64,000 nucleotides of DNA from Nonomuraea thailandensis (GTDB lineage: Bacteria; Actinomycetota; Actinomycetes; Streptosporangiales; Streptosporangiaceae): positions 6,159,501 to 6,223,500 of the forward strand of contig NZ_JAMZEB010000002.1 of the NCBI RefSeq assembly GCF_024172165.1. Direction: 5' to 3'. Position 1 is the first letter of the stretch, and every line of letters starts with the position of its first letter. The notes under the pieces were generated by a model. It did no database searches. It saw nothing but the letters and a program-made list of their open reading frames with translations, and was not told the origin of the DNA. Positions 58,465 through 64,000 of this stretch are shown here, piece after piece. Made by a program: the position numbers and the translations under genes.

Positions 58465-58672
58465 GGCGTCGATGGGGCCCGACTGTGAGGGATATCACCC
58501 CGGAGCCGCCGGAAGAACGGCTCTCGCGAGCTCACTAGAACCGGCAGCAGGCCAAAAGAAGAGGGCCCCGCCCGAGGCGGGGTCAAGAAGGGTGGTACCG
58601 CGGAGCCGCCAGGCTTCGTCCCTTCACGCGTCCAGCCATACCGGCCGATCAAGCGTGGAGGTCACGCCCGAG
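58465..58672 (+). promoter_or_regulatory. Ile-specific T-box riboswitch upstream of ileS (ultrashort stem I)
   Basis: The T-box sequence AGGGTGGTACCGCG lies at 58589-58602. Upstream, GGG-ATATCA-CCC (58489-58500) is a hairpin whose loop carries ATC, an isoleucine codon, as specifier; this is the ultrashort stem I known from actinobacterial ileS leaders. A stem CCCCGCC/GGCGGGG (58566-58582) is stem III. Downstream, GCGTG-GAGGT-CACGC (58653-58667) can sequester the ribosome site of ileS. No U-run terminator is present, so control is of translation initiation: uncharged tRNA-Ile frees the start. Confidence 0.92.
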
Positions 58673-61600
58673 ATGTCTTCCCCATCATTCCGCTCTCTTC
58701 CCGCGCAGGTCGACCTGCCCGCGCTCGAGCGCGAGGTCCTCGACCGCTGGCGGGACGGGAAGATCTTCGAGCGCTCCGTGGAGCAGAACGCGGGCAACCC
58801 GGCGTGGGTCTTCTACGAGGGGCCGCCCACCGCCAACGGCCTGCCCGGCGTGCACCACGTCGAGGCGCGCGTGTTCAAGGACCTGTTCCCCCGCTACAAG
58901 TCGATGCGCGGCTTCAGCGTGCCGCGCAAGGCGGGCTGGGACTGCCACGGCCTGCCGGTCGAGGTGAGCGTCGAGCGCGAGCTGGGCCTGTCCGGCAAAC
59001 GCGACATCGAGACGTACGGCATCGCCGAGTTCAACGCCAAGTGCCGCGAGTCGGTGCTGCGGCACGTCGACGCGTTCGAGCAGATGACCGAGCGGATGGG
59101 CTACTGGATCGACCTGTCCCAGGCCTACCGCACCATGGACCCGTCCTACGTCGAGTCCGTGTGGTGGTCGCTGAAGGTCATCTTCGACAAGGGGCTGCTG
59201 TTCCGCGACTTCCGGATCACGCCCTACTGCCCGCGCTGCGGCACCGGCCTGTCCGACCACGAGCTGGGCCAGCCCGGCGCGTACGAGACGGTCTCCAGCC
59301 CCTCGGTCTACGTCCGCATGCCCGTGACCTCCGGCCCCCTGGCCGAGCTGGGCGCCGCGCTGCTCATCTGGACGACCACGCCCTGGACTCTCGTCTCCAA
59401 CACGGCCGTCGCCGTGCACCCCGACGTCACCTACGTCGCGGCCCGCACCGCCGGCGGCGAGGTGCTGGTCGTGGCCGAGCCCCTGCTGTCGGTGCTCGGC
59501 GAGGGCGCCACCGAGGTGGCCCGCCTCACCGGCCGCGAGCTGGAGCACACCAGCTACAACCGCCCGTTCGACCTGGTCGACATCCCGGGCGCGCACTACG
59601 TCGTGCTCGGCGACTACGTCACGGTCGAGGACGGCACCGGCCTGGTCCATCAGGCGCCCGCCTTCGGCGCCGACGACATGGCCGTGATCAGGAAGTACGA
59701 GATGCCGGTCGTCAACCCGATCGGCCCCGACGGCCGCTTCCTCGACGACGTGCCCATGGTCGGCGGCAGGTTCTTCAAGGACGCCGACGAGGAGCTGACC
59801 GAGGACCTTCGGGCGCGCGGCCTGCTCTACCGCGGCGGCCACTTCGAGCACAGCTACCCGCACTGCTGGCGCTGCCACACGGCGCTGCTCTACTACGCCC
59901 TGCCCTCCTGGTACATCCGCACCACCGCGGTCAAGGACCGGATGCTGGCGGAGAACGCGAACACCAACTGGTACCCCGACACGATCAAGTGGGGCCGGTT
60001 CGGCGAGTGGCTGCGCAACAACGTCGACTGGTCGCTGTCGCGCTCGCGCTACTGGGGCACGCCGCTGCCGCTGTGGGTGTGCTCGCAGGACGAGTCGCAC
60101 GTGACGTGCGTCGGGTCGATGGAGGAGCTCGGCGCGCTGTCCGGCCAGGACGTCTCGGCCCTCGACCCGCACCGCCCGTTCGTCGACGACGTCACCTTCG
60201 ACTGCCCGTCGTGCGGCGCCCTGGCCACGCGCGTGCCCGACGTCATCGACGCCTGGTACGACTCGGGCTCCATGCCGTTCGCCCAGTGGGGCGAGCGCGG
60301 CAAGCCCGAGGGCGTCTACCCGGCGCAGTTCATCTGCGAGGCCACCGACCAGACGCGCGGCTGGTTCTACTCGATGATGGCCGTCGGCACGCTCGTCTTC
60401 GGCCAGTCCTCCTACGAGAACGTGCTCTGCCTCGGCCTCATCCTGGCCGAGGACGGCCGCAAGATGAGCAAGCACCTGGGCAACATCCTCGAGCCGATCC
60501 CGCTGATGGACCAGCACGGGGCCGACGCGCTGCGCTGGTTCATGGCCTGCGCGGGCTCGCCGTGGGCGGCGCGCCGGGTGGGTCACGGCACGCTGGAGGA
60601 GATCGTCCGCAAGGTCCTGCTGACCCTGTGGAACACCTCGTCGTTCTTCACCCTCTACGCCAACGCCGAGTCCTGGTCGCCGGCCATGCTCGCCGAGGCC
60701 ACCCCGGCCGCGCAGCGCCCGCTGCTCGACCGGTGGGCGCTGGCCGAGCTGCACCGCACGGTGGCCGAGGTCACGGCGGCGCTCGACGAGTACGACACCC
60801 AGCGCGCCGGCCGCCGCCTGGCCGACTTCCTCGACGACCTGTCCAACTGGTACGTGCGCCGCTCGCGCCGCCGCTTCTGGCAGGGCTCGCAGGACGCGTT
60901 CGCGACCCTGTACGAGTGCCTGGAGACGGTGCTGCGGCTGATGGCGCCCGTCACGCCGTTCGTCACCGACTACCTGTGGGACGTCCTGCGCCCGGCCGAC
61001 GCGCCCTCCTCGATCCACCTGGCCCCCTGGCCCGAGGTGCGCGAGGACCTGCTGAACCCGGCGCTGTCGGACCAGATGGTGCTCGTGCGGCGCCTGGTGG
61101 AGCTGGGCCGCTCGGCCCGCGCCTCCTCGGGCGTCAAGACGCGCCAGCCGCTGCGGCGGGCCCTGGTGGGCGCGCACGGCTGGCCGTCGCTGCCCGGCGA
61201 GCTGCGCGGCCTGGTGGCCGACGAGCTGAACGTCCAGACGCTGGAGGACATGTCCGGCTTCAGCGCCGACCTCGTGTCCTACACGGTCAAGCCCAACTTC
61301 CGGGCCCTGGGCAAGCGCTTCGGCTCGCAGACCAAGCTCGTGGCCGCCGCCGTGGCCGCCGCCGACGCCACCCGCGTCGCCAGGGCCCTGCGCTCGGGCG
61401 CCACGGTCATGGTGGAGGCGGACGAGCTCGGCGAGATCATGCTCGGCCCCGACGAGGTGATCGTCAACGAGCAGCCCCGCTCCGGCTGGGCGGTCGAGAC
61501 GGGCGCCATCGGCACCGGCACGGGCGAGACCGTGGCTCTCGACCTGGAGCTGACCGACGAGCTGCGCCGCGCCGGCCTCCTGCGCGAGGTCATCCGCCTG

Positions 61601-61819
61601 GTGCAGGAGGCCCGCAAGTCGACCGGCCTGTCGATCACCGACCGGATCGAGCTGTGGTGGGCCGCCACGTCCGACGACCTCGCCGCGGCGCTGCGCGCGG
61701 AGGGTCGCGTGGTCGGCGAGGAGGTCCTGGCTACCGCCATCACGGAGGGCTCCGCCGCGGACCTGCCGTCCCACACGGACGCCGACCTCGGCCTCACCTT
61801 CCAGCTCCGCCGCGCCTGA
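58673..61819 (+). CDS. ileS: Isoleucyl-tRNA synthetase
   Basis: 1048 residues from ATG 58673; GGAGG is 11 bases upstream, in the hairpin of the T-box leader, and a GTG at 58655 is in frame. A class I synthetase that charges tRNA-Ile and edits valine. HIGH-type motif: GPPTANGLPGVHHVEARVFK; KMSKS-type motif: EDGRKMSKHLGN. The editing domain (CP1) includes IWTTTPWTLVSNTAVAV and DYVTVEDGTGLVHQAPAFGA. The anticodon-binding part has DDLSNWYVRRSRRRFW. The lack of the C-terminal zinc motif and the ~1050 length fit the eukaryote-like IleS type, common in actinobacteria. Confidence 0.97.
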   Translation: MSSPSFRSLPAQVDLPALEREVLDRWRDGKIFERSVEQNAGNPAWVFYEGPPTANGLPGVHHVEARVFKDLFPRYKSMRGFSVPRKAGWDCHGLPVEVSVERELGLSGKRDIETYGIAEFNAKCRESVLRHVDAFEQMTERMGYWIDLSQAYRTMDPSYVESVWWSLKVIFDKGLLFRDFRITPYCPRCGTGLSDHELGQPGAYETVSSPSVYVRMPVTSGPLAELGAALLIWTTTPWTLVSNTAVAVHPDVTYVAARTAGGEVLVVAEPLLSVLGEGATEVARLTGRELEHTSYNRPFDLVDIPGAHYVVLGDYVTVEDGTGLVHQAPAFGADDMAVIRKYEMPVVNPIGPDGRFLDDVPMVGGRFFKDADEELTEDLRARGLLYRGGHFEHSYPHCWRCHTALLYYALPSWYIRTTAVKDRMLAENANTNWYPDTIKWGRFGEWLRNNVDWSLSRSRYWGTPLPLWVCSQDESHVTCVGSMEELGALSGQDVSALDPHRPFVDDVTFDCPSCGALATRVPDVIDAWYDSGSMPFAQWGERGKPEGVYPAQFICEATDQTRGWFYSMMAVGTLVFGQSSYENVLCLGLILAEDGRKMSKHLGNILEPIPLMDQHGADALRWFMACAGSPWAARRVGHGTLEEIVRKVLLTLWNTSSFFTLYANAESWSPAMLAEATPAAQRPLLDRWALAELHRTVAEVTAALDEYDTQRAGRRLADFLDDLSNWYVRRSRRRFWQGSQDAFATLYECLETVLRLMAPVTPFVTDYLWDVLRPADAPSSIHLAPWPEVREDLLNPALSDQMVLVRRLVELGRSARASSGVKTRQPLRRALVGAHGWPSLPGELRGLVADELNVQTLEDMSGFSADLVSYTVKPNFRALGKRFGSQTKLVAAAVAAADATRVARALRSGATVMVEADELGEIMLGPDEVIVNEQPRSGWAVETGAIGTGTGETVALDLELTDELRRAGLLREVIRLVQEARKSTGLSITDRIELWWAATSDDLAAALRAEGRVVGEEVLATAITEGSAADLPSHTDADLGLTFQLRRA

Positions 61820-61830
61820 CGCGTTCATGA

Positions 61831-61859
61831 GGGGCGGCACCCGGGCCGGGTGCCGCCCC
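61831..61859. terminator. Bidirectional hairpin between ileS and the MFS gene
   Basis: A perfect 13-bp stem GGGGCGGCACCCG (61831-61843)/CGGGTGCCGCCCC (61847-61859) with a three-base loop lies 11 bp after the ileS stop and 6 bp before the end of the convergent MFS gene. There is no U-run, as is common for actinomycete terminators. It would serve both transcripts. Confidence 0.85.
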
Positions 61860-61865
61860 ACGTGC

Positions 61866-63107
61866 TCAGGGCCCGTCCCAGGGCGCGACGTCCTCGGCGT
61901 CGCGGATCCCGCGCAGCGCCGCGTACACGGGCAGCGGTGACAGCAGGATGACGACGGCGGCCGCCCAGAGCGCCTGCCGCGGCCCCGCCGCCTCCCCGAT
62001 CACCCCGCCGAGCAGGGCGCCCAGGGGGAACAGGCCCATCATGAGGAAGCGCATGGTGGCGTTGACCCGGCCGAGCATGCGCTCGGGGCACAGGCGCTGG
62101 CGCAGGCTGACGTTCGTGACGGCGTACACGATCTGGCCGAGCTCGCCCGCCGCCGTGCCGGCCACCAGCAGCGCCACCGCCCAGCCCGGCTGCGCCAGGG
62201 GGCCGAGCAGCCCGACGGGGCCCGTGACGGCCAGGGACAGCCAGATGACGCGGGCCGAGCCCACACGGCGGGCCAGGCGCGGCGTGAGGGCCGCGCCGGC
62301 CAGGGCGGCGAGCGAGCCGGCCGCGAGCACCAGCCCGATCGCGCCGGGTGCGAGGCCGAGCGTGCGGACCATGAAGACGAAGCTCGCCGCCGAGGCGATC
62401 GCGAACGAGAAGTTGCCGGCGGCGCTGGTGATCGCCGTCGCACGCAGGACCCTGGTCCTGGCGACGAACGCCAGCCCCTCCCCGACCTCCGCGACGAGGC
62501 TGCCCTGCCGGGGCCGCGGGGGCGGCTCGGGAGCCCTGATGGCCAGCAGCGACGCGGCCGAGACGGCGAACGTGACGGCCTGGGCGAGCACGACGTTCGC
62601 GGCGCCGAGCACGGTGACGGCCCAGCCTCCGGCGCCGGGCCCGGCCACCTGGCCGCAGGCGCGGACGGTCTCCATCGCCGCGTTGCCGTGGAGCAGGCCG
62701 GCCCGGCCGACCACGGACGGCAGGTAGCTCTGGTAGCCGACGTCGAAGAAGACCCTGGCCACGCCGGCCAGCAACGAGACGATCATGAGCTGCGCGATGG
62801 TCAGCGTCCCGAGGAACGCGGCGAGCGGGATCGTGGCCAGCAGCGCCGCGCGGGCCGCATCGGCGGCGACGAGCAGGGGGCGGCGGCGCCGGCGGTCGAT
62901 CCACGCGCCGGCGGGCAGGCCGATCAGCGCGAACGCGACCGTCCCCGAGGCGGTGACGAGGCCGAGCTGCAGGGGTGAGGCGTCGAGGGTCACGACGGCG
63001 AGCAGCGGAATCGCCACGCCGCTGACCTGGGTGCCCAGCTGGGTGGTGGTCTGGCCGAGCAGGAGCAGCCGGAAGTCGCGCCGGTGGAACGGCGAACGGC
63101 TGGACAT
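61866..63107 (-). CDS. MFS transporter (MFS_3/EntS-like exporter)
   Basis: 413 residues from ATG 63107, with GGAGG seven bases upstream. Twelve hydrophobic segments. Typical traits: FHRRDFRLLLLGQTTTQLGT at the start, GLPAGAWIDRRRRRPLLV between helices 2 and 3 (MFS motif A), VFFDVGYQSYLPSVVGR, and LRQRLCPERMLGRVNATMRF in the second half. This subgroup includes enterobactin and macrolide exporters. Substrate unknown. An inverted repeat 25-45 bp upstream may be its operator. Confidence 0.9.
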   Translation of the reverse strand: MSSRSPFHRRDFRLLLLGQTTTQLGTQVSGVAIPLLAVVTLDASPLQLGLVTASGTVAFALIGLPAGAWIDRRRRRPLLVAADAARAALLATIPLAAFLGTLTIAQLMIVSLLAGVARVFFDVGYQSYLPSVVGRAGLLHGNAAMETVRACGQVAGPGAGGWAVTVLGAANVVLAQAVTFAVSAASLLAIRAPEPPPRPRQGSLVAEVGEGLAFVARTRVLRATAITSAAGNFSFAIASAASFVFMVRTLGLAPGAIGLVLAAGSLAALAGAALTPRLARRVGSARVIWLSLAVTGPVGLLGPLAQPGWAVALLVAGTAAGELGQIVYAVTNVSLRQRLCPERMLGRVNATMRFLMMGLFPLGALLGGVIGEAAGPRQALWAAAVVILLSPLPVYAALRGIRDAEDVAPWDGP

Positions 63108-63523
63108 CTGGGAGCCTCCAGGGAGTGCGGTGGGTGGCCAAGCCCCACCCGCAGCTCCGGAAGCGTCGCCAGGGGTGGGGCACGTTACCGGCCCCCACCC
63201 CTCCCGTCAACCAGCGCACCCCACACCCCTGATCACCCGGCCCACCGGCACCGCTGATCAGGCCTACCCGACCTCGCGCCCAAGGCCACCGGCCGGCCGC
63301 CCCGGCGTCGGGGCGCGTTGGCAGGCAGAAGCCCGCCCCGTCTCGGGCCGCGCATGCCAGCGCGGCTCCCCGCTTCATGCGGGAGGCCGTGGACAGGGAT
63401 CGTGATCAGCAGGCGGCGCTCAGCCGAGCCGGTCGCGTCCAGCGCTCAGCCGGCCCCTCCGCGCTCGGCACTGGACCGACCGTTGCGCGACCGGCGCACA
63501 AGCGACCGTTGCGCGACCGGCGC
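63108..63523. promoter_or_regulatory. Intergenic region with inverted and direct repeats
   Basis: 416 bp without a convincing gene. GGGTGG (63132-63137)/CCACCC (63145-63150) lies just before the MFS start and could be an operator. AGGGGTGGGG (63171-63180)/CCCCACCCCT (63193-63202) is a perfect 10-bp inverted repeat with a 12-base loop, either a terminator for the minus-strand gene to the right or a second site. A 21-bp direct repeat CGACCGTTGCGCGACCGGCGC occurs at 63477-63497 and 63503-63523, ending right at the stop of the last gene. Confidence 0.5.
63477..63523. repeat. 21-bp direct repeat next to the last stop codon
   Basis: Two identical copies of CGACCGTTGCGCGACCGGCGC (63477-63497 and 63503-63523), 26 bp apart start to start. 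The second copy touches the TGA (63526-63524) of the minus-strand gene. Similar words (GACCG, GCGCTCAGCCG) continue on both sides, so this looks like a decayed short tandem array. Confidence 0.75.
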
Positions 63524-64000
63524 TCAGCCGACCGTCTCGCGGTCGTGCTGGCACACCGAGCAGCTCGTCAGCCCGGCAGCCTCGGCCGCGGCCAGCGTCA
63601 TCGTCTCCACGCCGGTCTCACCCGCGCCCCGGATCAACGGGCAGGCGGTGCTGTGGTAGCGGCGGGTGCCGACGATGACCTTCACCGTGCCCGGCCGCTC
63701 GCCCTTGCCGCCGCCGGTGCCTCCCTTGCCGGGCTCGTCGCCCTTACCGGCCGCGCCGCCCGTGGGGCTCTCCGCGCTGTGCGGCGGCTCCCCCTTGGCG
63801 ACCCCGGACTTGGGCGCAGGCGGCCGCTCGGATGTGGTCTTCCCGGGGACGGCGGCGGGCTTGGCGGCCGAGGGCTTGGCCGGAGCACCCGGAGGCAGCG
63901 GCCCCTTGGGCTTGGCCGTCGACTCGGCCGAGGATGCGGGCCGCTCGTGCAGGATCGCGGTCTCCCCGGACGACGGCGACTCCTCACCAGCCCCGGACGG
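63524..64000 (-). CDS. Partial protein with Ala/Pro/Lys-rich linker and C-terminal Cys/His motif
   Basis: The frame is open from the window edge to TGA 63524 (158 residues seen; N-terminus missing). The first ~105 residues are low complexity (Lys/Pro/Ala/Ser/Gly). The last ~50 form a compact domain: TVKVIVGTRRYHSTACPLIR, then TLAAAEAAGLTSCSVCQHD. The H-x4-C ... C-x2-C spacing resembles small zinc-binding domains at the C-termini of secreted or membrane proteins, like the Ada metal-binding type; this assignment is tentative. The upstream part may hold membrane helices. Confidence 0.7.
   Translation of the reverse strand, partial: PSGAGEESPSSGETAILHERPASSAESTAKPKGPLPPGAPAKPSAAKPAAVPGKTTSERPPAPKSGVAKGEPPHSAESPTGGAAGKGDEPGKGGTGGGKGERPGTVKVIVGTRRYHSTACPLIRGAGETGVETMTLAAAEAAGLTSCSVCQHDRETVG

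Noticed and set aside
58685..61861. 1058-codon open frame antisense to ileS
   Set aside because: Shadow frame of a strongly conserved synthetase gene; composition is typical of antisense GC-rich reading frames.
1..64000. tRNA and rRNA genes, insertion sequences, integrases
   Set aside because: I looked for tRNA cloverleaf ends, transposase motifs and terminal inverted repeats and saw none that hold up.

Overview
The window is very GC-rich DNA with GTG/TTG starts, ATGA/GTGA gene overlaps and a dense gene layout. The gene order lgt, trpA-trpB-trpC, hisI, hisF-priA-hisH-hisB-hisC-hisD, dnaE, rluD-lspA-dksA and ileS is a backbone known from Streptomyces and relatives. Lineage content (CD225/DUF4190 membrane proteins, multiple PknB-type kinases, MEDS and STAS regulators, a GH101 glycosidase) suggests a mycelial actinomycete, probably of the Streptosporangiaceae (Nonomuraea-like). 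That placement is inferred; no rRNA is present to prove it.

Layout. 1-3.2 kb (minus): a VIT/CCC1-type transporter, lgt, a thioredoxin-fold DsbA-like protein and a MauE/DoxX redox membrane protein. 3.2-8.5 kb: a TetR regulator with a VC0807-like membrane protein, then a large secreted GH101 endo-alpha-N-acetylgalactosaminidase. 8.5-14.6 kb (minus): hisI, a Trp-region membrane protein, DUF4190, CD225 and DUF2752 membrane proteins, trpC, trpB, trpA. 14.6-16.3 kb: a divergent STAS / MEDS-STAS / HATPase partner-switching set. 16.3-20.0 kb: a heterodimeric ABC exporter. 20-22.5 kb: a TIGR03085 protein, a 53-residue membrane protein and a glutamine-synthetase-family enzyme. 22.5-28.5 kb (minus): the his operon hisD-hisC-hisB-small membrane gene-hisH-membrane gene-priA-ridA-hisF.

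28.8-42 kb is more accessory: an unrecognised 307-residue protein, a stand-alone LigD-type ligase, a secreted S1 protease, an MFS/AraC divergent pair, MarR, a YbaK deacylase, a bifunctional PBP, a MurA homologue with Asp in place of the catalytic Cys, DUF2567 and an amidase. 42-49.3 kb: dnaE, an amino-acid permease, an SGNH hydrolase that appears to need a CTG start, and a DAHP-synthase-like/chorismate mutase fusion preceded by what looks like a Tyr/Phe attenuator. 49.4-56.3 kb: three PknB-like kinases around an AraC regulator and azlCD. 56.3-61.9 kb: rluD and lspA, dksA/traR, then an ileS T-box with an ultrashort stem I, and ileS. The window closes with an MFS exporter and a partial minus-strand gene.

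How the parts fit. Amino-acid biosynthesis dominates. No trpF is present, and PriA in the his operon is the expected bifunctional HisA/TrpF. trpE is missing from its usual place between hisI and the TIGR02234 gene. The shikimate branch (DAHPS-like/chorismate mutase) and ileS each carry an RNA leader. Several genes contain in-frame tandem repeats of 12-15 bp or longer (AraC, permease 3' end, kinase linker, the CD225/DUF4190 N-termini). I saw no tRNA, rRNA, CRISPR array, IS element or biosynthetic megagene.
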